This document shows positions 11,268-22,940 of a stretch of DNA of 64,000 bases, piece after piece. Position 1 is the first letter of the stretch, and each line of letters begins with the position of its first letter. Position numbers and translations under genes: made by a program. This stretch comes from Micromussa lordhowensis (taxonomy: Eukaryota > Cnidaria > Anthozoa > Scleractinia > Lobophylliidae), in assembly GCA_964020085.1 (NCBI GenBank), contig OZ026595.1:9185916-9249915 (forward strand), read 5' to 3'. The notes below the pieces were generated by a model that worked only from the letters and a program-made list of their open reading frames with translations, was not told the DNA's origin and did no database searches.

Positions 11268-11414
11268 GGCCCCAGTTGTTCGTAGGCTGGATAACGCTAA
11301 CCACCGGATAAATCGCTCTCCAGTGGATAAGTGTTGACAAAACAAACCACGCTATCCGCTGGATGGCGATTTATCCGGTGGATAGCGTTATCCACCTTTC
11401 GAACAACCCGGGCC
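11268..11414. repeat. GGATA foldback element, copy 2
   Basis: Same palindrome, starting GGCCCCAGTTGTTC and ending GAACAACCCGGGCC. It is separated from copy 3 by only a few bases. Confidence 0.8.
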
Positions 11415-11416
11415 AG

Positions 11417-11563
11417 CGGTCTAGTTGTTCAAAGGCCGGATAACGTTATCCACCGGATAAATCTCTATCCAGTGGATAAGTGTTAACAAAACAAACCACG
11501 CTATACTCTGGATAGTGATTTATCCGGTGGACAGCGTTATCCACCTTTCGAACAACCGCGGAC
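11417..11563. repeat. GGATA foldback element, copy 3
   Basis: Same palindrome, GTTGTTCAAAGGCCGGATAA through CACCTTTCGAACAACCGCGG, head to tail with copy 2. Confidence 0.8.
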
Positions 11564-13779
11564 AGAATAATAAAAAGCGCGGGAAAACATCTAAATAATA
11601 CTAGCTAAAACGAGGAAAAAAAAAACATCTAAACGGCGGAAAGCCAGCGAAATCACTAACTTTGGTGGCAAACGTCGTAAAAATCTAAATGCCAGTTAAA
11701 ACGGGAAAACATCTAGCCAGTAGCTTGCGCTGGAAAATATCAAAACAGTGGCCAAGTTAAAAATAAACATCTTAACAAACAGCATCCGAACGGTGTATCA
11801 CGACAAAATATCAAAACAGTGCTGACTGCGAGTAAACAGCAACAAGCCAGAAAAAAATTCATTCGGCGTAACAAGTGAAAAAAAAAAACGATAGCAAATA
11901 CAAGCAGTAGCAGGCGCAGAATTAAAGCATTTATGCAACGACAATCGCAGCGATACATACCAATGGTGGAAAGCTTGAGAAAACAAGCGCTGAAAAACAA
12001 GAAAACATCTCCAAACACAAGGAGGCCAGGCGTGATATCTAAACGGACCATGTGTGGTAAAACATCTAACTGGCAGTAAGCGGCTCTTTAGAGCGAAAAT
12101 ATTCTTAACGGTTACACACGCAAAAAAAAGATGTATTTGAAAGTACAAAAGCATGAAAAGATATTCACCTGGAGGCAAGCCATGAAAAACATTCAAACAA
12201 CGGCTTGTACGAAAAATAACCAGACAATGATAAGCATCGACAAACATGTAATCCCCGGCAAGTGCTTGGGAACATCTATCGGGCGGCGAGCACGGGAAAA
12301 TATCCAAACATCAGAAAACGCAGGTAAACCTCTAGAAAGGCGAACACAAAAACATTCTCAAAACAGAAGCAGGTATGAAAAAATAATCAAATCCTCGGCA
12401 ACTGTGTTCGTTAGAGAAAAACAACCAACGGAAGGCAAACGCAAGAGCCCAAGTCAAAGAAATCTTAAAATTGACTTGGTTATATTAATATGTAATGTGA
12501 ACAGCTTTCAGTTGTTTACTCAGCATTTATAATTTCAATTCATCCGCCTGGGATCTAATAGAATGATTAACACCAGCCAATGATTTAAAACATAGCCTTC
12601 CGTATTCTCTATTGTTTCTCCACAGCCTCTGGCCTCATTCCATATTTCCTGACCCTGATAAGCTGTAGCATTCCACTCTTTCATCTTGAACTGGCACTCG
12701 GACAATACCTGAGCCTCGGTCCTGTCAAAGCTTGGGCAGTGGTTTGCCCCGTCGTCGCTGGTTTGTGAAATAAAGTCCGCAAATATTTTGGTTTAGAGCC
12801 AGCAGTATACTGAACCTGAGTGAAAGTCAATTGCCATGATAAAACAATATGAAGCTAGTGTATTTTATGGTATTGCAGTTTTTTATATTGTTCAAATTAT
12901 GGCTCTAAGTCTAACGTCTTCGCAAGAACCAGTTGCATGAAAGTTAGGATTGAGTAGAACTTCTCGCGGTACTGTTCTTTATTATGTACTAACTGAGTGA
13001 TGCTAAGTGGCTCACACTTTTAGTCCTTGGACCTCATAGCAATACTTGTGGCCAGTAAAAAATTACCGTTGATGAGAATGTTGGAAACTTCGCCAGTCTT
13101 TAAAGTTAAAGCGTTAACAGAATCTTACCACCGGGGACTAAACACCAAAACTCTATTATTTTGCAGGTCTCGGAGTTGCCATAGTGATAACGTCCCTGTT
13201 GATTTCCATTCAATACAATGTGGTAATAGCGTACCCTGGAAATCCTTCGGTAACTTTTGGAACACTGCATCTTGCAAGTAAAAATTACTCTATCTAAAAT
13301 CACAGAAATTCGAATCAACAAATGTGAAATTTCTGCCTGTGCACTTTGATTGTACTGGACAAGCTTTTACTGCCATGAAGATTGAAAGTCGGATCGGAAG
13401 CAATTGTTACGTGAGATTATTGTTCTCTCCAGGATAGAATAGTTACAGTCACCCGACGGCACTTTGACCACGTACAAAATTATCTTTAAATTGAAGGAAA
13501 CTGAAAAGAGTTGTTTACTAAGACAGAAAAACACCAAAGAGATAATAATAAACCATAAAGGAACAATGATTACAAACGAAGAACTTGAAAAATTTAGGCT
13601 AAACGTTTCGAGATGCGTAAACCGTCGATGTTTAATCGGAGGCACAAAAAGAAAAGTGGCTCCGTCGCCCGGGCTCCGTCGTGGATTCTTTTGAATTTTC
13701 CCATGTTTTTTATTCCATTTTGGTTCCTGATTTCGGTTGTCACGTAGAGCCCTTGCTTTACTGGACGTACAATGATACA

Positions 13780-13880
13780 ATGATTATTGACCAAGCGTGG
13801 GGTCACCATGGCTGGATAGCGCTCGGGTAACCAATCACATGGTTCATCTTGCCCGCTCACGGAGCTAGCCATATAATAAA
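13780..13880 (+). repeat. Short MITE copy (TTATTATATGGC family)
   Basis: TGATTATTGACCAAGCGTGG ... CACCATGGCTGGATA ... CTTGCCCGCTCACGGAGCTA followed by GCCATATAATAA. It is a deletion derivative of 38520-38842. Confidence 0.65.
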
Positions 13881-13963
13881 TAATAAGCTGGTTTCCCTAT
13901 GTAAGTATCTGAAGCTGCATGGTCATGTTTTAAAAACCTTATCGCCTGACCTCGCCTCCTGTT

Positions 13964-14269
13964 CCGCCATATTGTTTCGATCATTTAGGTTTCCATGGAA
14001 ACTGAAATATTTCAAATTTGGCAGAAATACTGCTGGTCTTAGCCAATCGCATTTGAGAAATTTCTTAGCCTGTAGTATAATTGTGTTAATATCGCGGTTG
14101 ACAAATTACTCCTTAATTTCTGCGCGAAATTTCAGTGTTTATACTACAGGCTAAGAAATTTCTCAAATGCGATTGGCTAAGACCAGCAGTATTTCTGCCA
14201 AATTTGAAATACTTACATGTAAAAATTTCAGTTTCCATGGAAACCTAAATGATCGAAACAATATGGCGG
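13964..14269. repeat. 306-bp hairpin beside the assembly gap
   Basis: CCGCCATATTGTTTCGATCA, TTTAGGTTTCCATGGAAACT and AATTTGGCAGAAATACTGCT are each repeated in reverse complement on the right half, which ends TGATCGAAACAATATGGCGG (with a small insertion near 14212). The loop lies around 14085-14140. Arms exceed 100 bases. Confidence 0.85.
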
Positions 14270-14500
14270 AAAGATTTTCAAAATTCTGTGGAAAAAACTG
14301 CAAGAGCTAAAGGACATTACCAAGATATGGAAACAGCAAAGAATGTACAAAGATCTAGGTCACTGTTTCGTCGATTTAAGGTGGAAGGCAAAGGATACAG
14401 TCCTGATATTTTCAGTGAGCTGCAACGCGAACCAACTCAGCTGACGAAGTTCGGTGCATAAGTTAGCTTTATCGTCGAGCGCTCTTTTAACTGCTATCGA

Positions 14501-14700
14501 NNNNNNNNNNNNNNNNNNNNNNNNNNNNNNNNNNNNNNNNNNNNNNNNNNNNNNNNNNNNNNNNNNNNNNNNNNNNNNNNNNNNNNNNNNNNNNNNNNNN
14601 NNNNNNNNNNNNNNNNNNNNNNNNNNNNNNNNNNNNNNNNNNNNNNNNNNNNNNNNNNNNNNNNNNNNNNNNNNNNNNNNNNNNNNNNNNNNNNNNNNNN
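14501..14700. other. Assembly gap (200 N)
   Basis: Exactly 200 unknown bases, a placeholder size. It lies in the SLC6 relic where TM4-TM8 exons would be expected. Confidence 0.95.
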
Positions 14701-15126
14701 AGAAGGTGAGAGAATGAAAAACGGTTCCTTTCAGTCTTTATTCAACAGTTCAGAAGCACAGGCAACCAGAAGTAAACGTCGTCCGCTGGAAACTATTTTC
14801 CGCTGCTGTGGTGACCAAAGAAACGATGAATAGCCAACAATTTTCACGGCCTGCTGCTTAAATGAAAGCCCAAAGTCCAAGTTCCACACAAGCAGAATCG
14901 GTTAAAAAATCTGTTGATAAACTTCGATTGACGATTAGGCTGTTCAAAATGTACCCTTCAAAAGATATTTACAGGTATTCAAGTACTGTTTTATCGCAGT
15001 TGAGGCGAAAATCATTTGAACATGTGTGACCTTTGTGCGATCACATGTTTGATCACATGTTGTAGTAAAACCAATCACTCGCGCGTGACTAAACAGCGTT
15101 ACAAGATGCGAAATTTCTTTGCCTTG

Positions 15127-15306
15127 TAGTATAAACAAAAAACAGCACGGTTTCTTTGGGGTATTTGGTATAAATACCGGCTCGTGATATTTCAAAACTC
15201 TCCAAATATCACTCGCCGCGGCGGCTCGTGATATTTGGCGAATTTTGAAATATCACTTGCGGTATTTATCCCAAATACCCCTAGAAACCGTGCTATTTCC
15301 TATACT
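15127..15306. repeat. 180-bp foldback element
   Basis: TAGTATAAAC...AGCACGGTTTCT...GGGGTATTTGG...GGCTCGTGATATTTC is mirrored to ...GAAACCGTGCTATTTCCTATACTA, with a GCCGCGGCGGC centre near 15220. Confidence 0.75.
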
Positions 15307-15799
15307 AATTTTTCGTACTCTATCTATTGCCTTCTCTCTCTGCCTCTTGCATCCCATTTAAGAGTCCTTTTTGTCAGAGTTAACAATGTCTCTCAAAAAA
15401 GACGGAACAACATTAAAAATGTATTTTGAGTACACTTAACAAATTAAGTAAGTGAGAAATGCAATCTTAAACTAATTAGCTTGACATTTCATGGCTAAAT
15501 CGAAAATGACATCTTGTGCTCTTCGTTAAAACTTCTCCTTTAAAATCTTTAGTCCGCTTATAAACTTATAAGTTTATAAACAATAAATTTACGTTCGTCA
15601 TGTTTCGCTAAAACCGGAAATGGAATAATGGAAACGGTAGCCGAGGCACCCCATGTTCCACTTAATAGATAATTCCGGGCTCAACACTGAGACTAAAATT
15701 CCACTGAGGTTGTTTTATGTTCTTAGGACCGAACAAAAGGGAATCACTGTTGGAAATGCTTCACAACTCAATCCTACCAGCGTGTGTTAATAAATTGGG

Positions 15800-15960
15800 T
15801 ATTAGTAGTTCGTATAGTATGATCGTCCGGGTGAGTGTAGTTCTGAGAAGAACTGTTGTTGGTGACTGACGTTTCGACAACCTGAGCGGAAGTCATCTTC
15901 AGAGTCAAGTGAATAGTGTTTGTCAGTCGATGATGTTATAAGTTTGGGTATTCTTGATTT
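15800..15960 (-). mobile_element. Penelope-type terminal repeat fragment
   Basis: On the minus strand it reads CTGAAGATGACTTCCGCTCA...GTTGTCGAAACGTCAGTCACC, a pattern I associate with Penelope-like terminal repeats in animals. It shares CGAAACGTC with the remnants at 4735 and 19488. No coding remains. Confidence 0.45.
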
Positions 15961-17730
15961 TGACTGCTGAGTTAATAAGTCGATAAATGAAAAAGCAAAT
16001 TTTTCAAATTCACTAAGAACAAGCTTTTTAAAAAGAATGTATGCCTTAAATTTACTGCACTGTTATCCGCCCTGCCAACACTCATTTGTAGTTTGTGTTC
16101 ACGGAAACCATCGTGTGAGCATTGATGGACAGCTTCGCCAAACTCAGATCTTACAAAGGATTCTGTCTTCTTTTCCTATGCATCATTCAATATCTTACTG
16201 GACTGTCTTGCATCACCCAGGAATTATTTGGTCGTATCATCATGTACAAGAAACTTAGGTATATATAAGTTATGTCCTCACTGGGAGTAAAGGCTGATTT
16301 TCTCTAGTTATCTTGGACAAGATAACTAGAGATTGCCGTGATTAAACTATTAGAACACATCATGTGTACTTTGACAAATTAAACACCAAAAAAAAACAAA
16401 TTGGTGGCTCCTGAACTTTCTAATTGGCAAAGGAAAGTATGAGTTGTCTAATCAGTTGAACGAGATATCTTCTTTTAAAAGGCGTTAAACTTGCCAATGT
16501 TTGCATGTCTCAGAGTTTTGTCTCAGCCTGCATGTGAAGTGTTCAGTATTGGCAATGCTTAAAGCCACTTTCCAGTCCAATTCCTCCATGATACATTCAA
16601 CAGATGACCCTGTAGCTGTAATTTACGGACTCTTGTGTTCTGATTTTGATTTGTCGTTTAACTTTAAACAGGGTGGAACCTACGTGCTGAATATATTTGA
16701 CAGCCAATGTGGCGGTCTATCTCTGATCTTTGTGGTTATTTTTGAGGCTGTTGCGGTCAGTAGGGGATATAGTAAGTGGTTTTAAACGTGACGTCATGTG
16801 TGATCTGATGATCACTTGTGGCAGCCATCTTGAATATTGATTACACAGAAAAAAGAACATTTAAATTGGTCCGTTGAACCTGAGGTTATATGTGCACAAC
16901 CAGATTTTATACAACAAACTTGTTTAGCATTTTTTTTGCTCCACCCAGTAACGCAATATGCTGAATCCAGAAAGAATTTTACTGGAAAATAAAGCACTCC
17001 TAAAATTGTGACAGAGCTAAATCCGGCACCCGATGACGTATTTTCCATATTCTCAGTAGCGAAGATATTGACGACGTCATTTCGCACTTTGTCACGGTTG
17101 TTTGCGCAAACAGTCAGTTCTTAGCTTGAAGAAATGAATTTTATTTTTCGTATTAATAACAATATTTTTATCACTTTCTTGACCATAAAATGTTGTGTTA
17201 CCACTCGAAAATAAAATTCCTATCTTTTTGCTTTGATTTTAAAGGAAAAAGGTATGTAACATTTTTAAATCTCTGCCTTTTACAGGTGTGGATAAGTTCT
17301 GTAATAACATCAAATCGATGATCGGCAAGAAACCAAATACGTGTTTTATAATCTGCTGGAAGTTCGTAACACCTGTCGTTGGAATGGTAAGACTATAAAT
17401 AGGGCATTACGTAGATTGCTAGTGAAACAAAGAGAAACGTTGCTATGAGAAAATCAATTCATTGTTTTATGGTTTCATCTGGGGCGTGTAAAATAAGCAT
17501 GAGAGAGCTTTGTCTTTGTAGTGAAGATTGTAATCAGTAACAATTGTCGCAACGCAGAACTGTCGTTTAAGGATGTTCGCGCCCAAAACGGTTCCCACGT
17601 ACAGATTTGAGCAAGGAAGCAAAGCCAAAAATGCCAAAAAAAATAGGGTGTAGTCGTGCACGTTTTTGAGGCAAGACGCATTGAAGACTATTTTACAAGG
17701 CTTTGTCGTTTTCAGACACAACTAAGTCTA

Positions 17731-18907
17731 TTAAAAGGAGGCTCGAAAGGGTTTTTCGTTGCTAATATTGCTTGTGAAACGATGGAAGATTACAAAGAAG
17801 GATGTTTAATGGTGTGGGCAAACTATATGTCTCCTTGCAACTCCTTTATTGGGCTATACTTTAAGGGTACTTGTGACGTCATATCAGTTACCATGGCAAC
17901 GCTCGAGGTCCACAATGGCGTCCTCTAAATTTCAGATTTTGTAAATTATCTGAGAAACTAATTCGGTGACCTACCATTTTTATCTCTTTGTTGGAAAGTT
18001 ACCTACGTTCTTTAACTTTTCAGACAGTATGGAAAAATTTTATCTAGTAGAATTAAATATATTTCAAGAAAACGCGTTTTATGGTTTACAGAAAATTCCA
18101 CTAGATAATTTTCCCCGAAACTTTTATATCTGAAATGCCATCGCGAATGGTGCGTGTATGCAAAAAGTCAAGATAGGTCACCGAGCGAACTTTTGAGCTA
18201 TAAACAAACGTTTTCCACAGATTTTATTTCCGGTTCGCGCGATTTTACGCAGCATTAACTTCCGGTGTGCTGATTTTAATACTGATTCAGCTGACGCGAA
18301 CACAGCGGTCAAACGACTGGGCACTCGCGTGAACACGCGCGAGTTTAAGCACTTCCGGTCACTTTCCCTCTTTATCCCACAAAATTTCCACGGTCAACCT
18401 CCGCCACTCGAGGCATCTCGGTACTAAGTTCAATCATTCTACCCCTACAAACGTTCTTTTCCCAAGTTTTATTGCTTAGGCAACAGCCTTTCTCATACGA
18501 AAATCTGCCCCAGAGAGACCAACGACAACTATCGCGATAAAAACACAAGTCTTCATGTTACTCTACGAACTCGTAAATTCGACAAGAAAATTCACTATTG
18601 TTGCAGAGATAGTTACTTTGTTGAAAAAGATATATAAAAGTGACGCCGTGTTTAAGGTAAAAACCTTAGCTGTTTTGTTTTCGGCTTATCCTTGCGAAAT
18701 GAAACACATACCGCGAAATTTAAATCTGCCGCCATTTTGGCGCTACCTTGTTTCTATGGAAATGGTGCAATCCATTCCCACGTGCGCACGCGCGGCTTGA
18801 GCATGCGCACTCATTTGACCGCTGTGTGGCTGACGCGTGCATCTTAGTTATTGCGTGTGTAGATTGCGCGCGCGCGTGCAGCTAAAAACCCTTTCGAGCC
18901 TCCTTAA
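17731..18907. mobile_element. TTAA-flanked TIR element X
   Basis: AAGGAGGCTCGAAAGGGTTT (17735 on) is matched by its reverse complement at 18884-18905, giving 22-bp TIRs around about 1.15 kb. TTAA lies at 17731-17734 and 18904-18907. The interior is rich in CpG-containing blocks and holds no recognisable transposase. TTAA duplication is typical of piggyBac; assignment is inference and the left end has two extra A. Confidence 0.6.
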
Positions 18908-19351
18908 GGTCATTCCCCAGTATTGCATTGCGCATCCCTACTGCGCATAATTTTACGCGTGATTAGCGCGCGCGCATTAAAAAATGGCGGCTTTTACTTT
19001 GCAGCTGGACCTCGCCATGTAGGTAAATCGTCATTTTCTCGAAAACGAGCGTGGTGACCTATCATTTTTTTCTGTCGTATTGAATTGAGTAGTGGATTTC
19101 TCTATGTAAAATAAATATGGGCCAATTCTCAGTGTTGAGCAAGAAGCAATCGTCGGAAACGTGAATATTGCAAGCAATCATGGTAATGTTATAAGGATTT
19201 AAACGGTATAAACAACGTGCTGTTGCTCCTAAACGAACCTGGGGACCCTTCATTTTTATTTCCAAATTTAAGTTCCTACAATAAAAACAATCAATAGGCA
19301 AAGTTTGACAAAAATCACAGTGAAGGTTTTATTTCAGTGGAATGACCTTAA
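18904..19351. mobile_element. TTAA-flanked TIR element Y (piggyBac-like MITE)
   Basis: TTAAGGTCATTCC at 18904 and GGAATGACCTTAA ending at 19351 are inverted, giving TIRs of about 13 bases inside exact TTAA duplications. The left TTAA is also the right boundary of element X. Interior 440 bases, non-coding. Confidence 0.65.
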
Positions 19352-19414
19352 GTGAACTGCTGCAGCTGATGTCGTTCCTTGAGTAGAATAGGCCTTGAAA
19401 AAATAAAGGGGGCA

Positions 19415-19439
<25 letters not shown>

Positions 19440-19451
<12 letters not shown>

Positions 19452-19575
19452 CATTACAAGATAATTTGTCGGAAGAATCCCTAACGCTCGAAACGTCAGC
19501 TTCCGAATCTCTTTACGGTGGACAATTCACATTATCAACCGAGTGGATAAAACCAAATTATCTTGAAAAAAATAT
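19440..19575 (+). repeat. Dispersed repeat with CGAAACGTC motif
   Basis: CTAACGCTCGAAACGTCAGC then TCTCTTTACGGTGG and CATTATCAACC...GATAAAACCAAATTATC resembles a dispersed invertebrate repeat often associated with retroelements. The overlapping ORF (19445-19750) has no recognised domain. Confidence 0.45.
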
Positions 19576-19989
19576 ACTTATAAGTCTTGTTCGAAGAAAG
19601 TTTCAGTCGTACGAGAACAGAAAAGGCGAAATATTTGTAACTTCTCAAGTGCAGACTTTGTCCGTTTTTACAAGAGAACATGAGCAAGCCGGATCTATGA
19701 AAAAGAAAAGAAGGAATCACCAACAATTTAAGAGAAAAAATTGCAGATGAAGTTAACGCAACCGAACCAAGCCCTATACTTGTTTATATTCTTGCTCAGC
19801 ACACGATTGATGTATGACGTGGCGTGATGTTGCGACCTGAATTACGCGCGCAGTAAGGATGCGCGCAAACAATGGATGTGAACGTTTTCAAGCAAAAGAT
19901 CTGTGGTAACAGGGATAATGGAATATTCTAACATGGGGCACATTTTTAACCAATCACTAATTATCAACTGGTGCAAATAAAACATCCAT

Positions 19990-21090
19990 TCATTCAATTA
20001 CTTTCATCATGGGAATTGTTAACAAGTGGATAAGAATCATCTTCGATTATCAAAGCAGATCATTTTCCACTTGTTAACACTTTCTCATTTAAGCTCTGGG
20101 AACACGATAAAGGCACATTCTGTCATGTGACAGGTTTTTAAGTATAGCAAAGATATCAGTGACGTCACCTATTGTTATAAATATGCCAACCAGAGAACTA
20201 TTGGCTAGTGAAACAAAGAATTCTTTTGTTTAACGTTTTCAACATTAACAAAAACAATGTTTGTAAACAAATATGTTCCCTATAGTATAGCAATATTTAC
20301 TGTTTTAGAAGTATACCAATAATTAAAGATTAAAGATAAAGATAAGTCAATCAGCGCGTGTGTTAAACTAATTACTTTTATCGTGGGAAGTGTTAGCAAG
20401 TGAAAAGAATCATCTTTGATGATATCATACATACATACATACATACATACATACATACATACATACATAAACTTTATTTTTCCTCGAATTTAAGAGTAGC
20501 TATTATAAAAGCTAATATTTCCGAGAAAACAATAACAAAAGTAACAAAATATACAACAACATTATTAACTACGATTCTGTACAATATTTACAAGTTATGG
20601 CTAAAAGAAATAGAACTATATATAAAAAATTTAAGAGCACTAAAGTGAAAATTATCAAATGTACATAAAATCAAGGCTAGCTAATGCTTTTTTAAAATCA
20701 TTAAAATTGGTAGTTCGAAAAAAGTCCGGCAGTGAGTTCCATTGATTGGCGGCATGATAAGAAAAAGAACGAAGGCCATAAGTAGTAGTTTTAGGTACAG
20801 GAAGTGTGAGAATATAATTACCGCGTAAATTATAGGAGGTAGCACGGAGAGTAAACATATTCTGCATATAAATAGGATACTTAGTTAAAAATAAACTTTT
20901 ATAAAGTCTCACAGCTGATGCTTTTCCATTGGTTAACACTTCCTTACTTAAGCTCTGGGAACACCATAATGCAGCATTCTGTCATGGGACGCTAAGTATT
21001 TTCATCGTGGGAATTTTTGGCAAGTGGAAAAGAATCATCTTTGATCATATCGATCACAGCTGATGCTTTTCCATTGGTTAACACTTTCGC
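19990..21090 (+). repeat. Tandem about 130-bp repeat, three units
   Basis: Each unit carries CATCGTGGGAA...GTTAACAAGTGGAAAAGAAT, CATCTTTGATCATATC, AGCTGATGCTTTTCCA...GGTTAACACTTTC and AAGCTCTGGGAACACC. Units lie at about 20005-20135, 20372-20990 (interrupted by a LINE) and 21003-21090. Confidence 0.65.
20425..20945 (-). mobile_element. 5'-truncated non-LTR retrotransposon (LINE) fragment
   Basis: The minus-strand frame 20939-20655 encodes the C-terminal tail typical of LINE RT proteins: LRATSYNLRG, then YGLRSFSYHAANQWNSLP and FKKALASL. Downstream (toward lower coordinates) come a short 3' region and a (TATG)n microsatellite at 20425-20470 as the 3' terminus. It interrupts the tandem repeat between GATGATATC and CACAGCTGATGC. 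The clade is not decidable from the tail alone. Confidence 0.75.
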
Positions 21091-22940
21091 ATTTCTCAGA
21101 ATGTTCTCATTGAGTTCCTCTTTATTTTTTTCTTTTAACTTCTTCTCGAGGCTTTTCTACCTGTAGAACGCCATAACCTTACTCAGAAAAGGTAAGTAGC
21201 ATTGTTGTTGCTGATGTAGGAGTCGAGGTGGTATAGTGCCTTAAGCGCACTGGACTAATATTTAACTTGGGATAACCACATGCTAAGTAGTTTTGACGAA
21301 CTTCGAGTCGAACTTCTGTCTCGAGTGTTTGCATATATATATACCTTCTCGATCGAAAGTAAAACTAAGAAGAAAACGGAGAAATAAAATCGTCAGAATC
21401 TATGCTAATTAAGATCAGATATCCAAACACCGTCGTGCTGTTATTGCTTTTCTTTGTTTAAACTCGATGAATTATTTCATTGCAATGAGTTTGAGAACCT
21501 AACATGAACAAAAGATCAGCTCAAATCCTGTATACATGCTTACTAATGCCTTTCTCTTTTCTTCGTTACACTTAGCCTCGTCGGTTGTTGTGAAACGGTC
21601 AAAATAAAGCGTTCTTACTGATTCCAATGGCTGACAATATTCCTTGACGTTGTCATTTCCATCCATAAAGTGCGAACTACTCATAGCTTGCAGTTTCAAA
21701 TAAACCTTGGACGGGTGGTTCCCACTTGGAGAGTTGTCACCTTAGAGCTCCACATACATGTACATTGATAAAATAATTAAGCTAAAATCTTTACTCCATC
21801 AAATTAAAACGCTGTATGGGAGATTTAGTTTGCGCTTCTCTGGCAATTGTAATTGCTTCACGTAGAGTACAAATACGGCGAGAAACGATTACAATTATGT
21901 ATACTCTAGGAAATGGGTATAACAGGTTAGTCGTGTTTCTCTTAGTTATCATGGGTTGCTTTCTTTCAATCACGTTCCTTCAACAACAAAAGATAGTATT
22001 TGGACTCATATGTGTGATGATTGCTAAATTGGTATCAAAACACACGGATAACAATGCATATGAACGAATAAAACAATTGCCAATGAAATTTCAATACCAT
22101 GCATGTCTCTGCTCGTCGCAACTGTAAGATAACTAACCTAACGGCTCCTGTGGCACTTTTTTGTTCTTACAACATAATCTAATTGTTTGAGTATAAATTT
22201 AGCAGTTGTTCACTTCGAAAACGCAAAGAAGCGGTCTTCATTTTGTTAACAACCGCACACTGGTAGGCTATTCAATATCTACTTAAACAGAATAGATAGT
22301 GAGTAGCGTAGCCAATAAGATAAGAGAACGGCATTCGTGATAGAAAGCTAGCTGGTAGACGCACGGCATCATAGAATCTATTTGTTGAAATTATTACACA
22401 GTCAATTCATTACTTTTCACGCAAATGTCGATAAAATGTATAAAGAGTCCTTCTATCTATCTATCTATTCTGTCTATTTCAACATACTTAGAATAGAGAA
22501 AAAGAAAACGAGCAATCTATGCAGTGTATTAGTGTATTCATTATATATACATCTAACCAACGGAACCGTGATTTTGATTTGAGATACTTTACACTGGTTT
22601 TAACAAAAAATTGTTAACTTTAAAAGATGAACGTTTTATTGGAGAGTTTCAAAGAAAATCATGCACTGCCCTTGTGAAGGTCATCGAAAAACTCAGCTGA
22701 AAGATAATAATGATGCATACATCTTTAGTTATTTGAGCACATAAGTGATTTGAGGCCCAGGGGGTGGGTCTGGGGAAGTCGAGGAAGCTCGTTTAGGATT
22801 GTAAATCGCGAATGTTGGTCTCAGATCACTTAAGACAAATCGCCACTATTTTTAGCTGTCAAAGTATCTTTTAGAGCTGCACTCGAAGAAATATTTAAAA
22901 ACTAAAAAGCTCTGTCATGTATTTACGGAGCCCATTAGGT
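21090..22940. other. Intergenic, no gene recognised
   Basis: Contains a (TA)n stretch near 21340, a (CTAT)n stretch near 22455 and a diverged copy (22165-22350) of the 1295-1597 repeat. The ORF at 21816-22127 overlaps a small palindrome and has no recognised domain. Confidence 0.4.
22165..22350 (+). repeat. Degenerate copy of the 1295-1597 repeat
   Basis: Shares ATAATCTAATTGTTT, AGTATAAATTTA, AGAATAGATAGTGAGTAGCG, GTAGCCAAT and CGTGATAGAAAGCTAG with the first copy. Confidence 0.6.

Larger units (their letters stand above)
10790..12450 (+). repeat. Degenerate satellite of about 30-bp units
   Basis: Variants of AAAACATCTAAACGGC + AGCAAGCGCG recur irregularly (for example near 10800, 11095, 11150, 11200, 11570, 11640, 11700, 12050, 12180, 12260). 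The array fills most of intron 1 of the SLC6 relic and explains the ORFs at 11048-11311 and 12131-12532, which are repeat read-through. Three hairpin elements have inserted in it. Confidence 0.65.
14701..16660. other. SLC6 relic middle region, no SLC6 exon recognised
   Basis: I looked for the conserved TM4-TM8 signatures of SLC6 and found none. The stretch holds the hairpin at 15127-15306, the Penelope-type piece at 15800-15960 and short unsupported ORFs. Confidence 0.4.
10533..17386 (+). pseudogene. SLC6 sodium:neurotransmitter symporter pseudogene
   Basis: Exons fit SLC6 in order. 10533-10704: ATG, cytosolic N-terminus, then TM1 GYALGLGNIW-[TGA]-FPYLCYKHG. 12626-12760: 135 bp, LIPYFL...IPLFHLELALGQYLSLGPVKAW. 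13167-13277: TM3, ISIQYNVVIAY, then a shift to the frame reading PWKSFGNFWNTASC. 16672-16771: TM10-like GGTYVLNIFD...VVIFEAVAVSRGY. 17286-17386: VDKFCNNIKSMIGKKPN...ICWKFVTP. Phases across all four pairs of visible splice ends that can be tested agree (1-1, 1-1, 1-1). Family members have 12 TMs in about 600 residues. Here TGA (10671-10673) replaces the near-invariant Arg, the TM3-loop segment is deleted, and exons for TM4-TM8 and the C-terminal exons are not found (a 200-base gap at 14501 could hide one). Almost certainly dead. Confidence 0.85.

Noticed and set aside
12131..12532. 133-residue + strand ORF
   Set aside because: It consists of read-through of degenerate satellite units with no recognisable domain.
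20280..20468. ORF over the (ACAT)n stretch
   Set aside because: It is microsatellite translation at the LINE 3' end.
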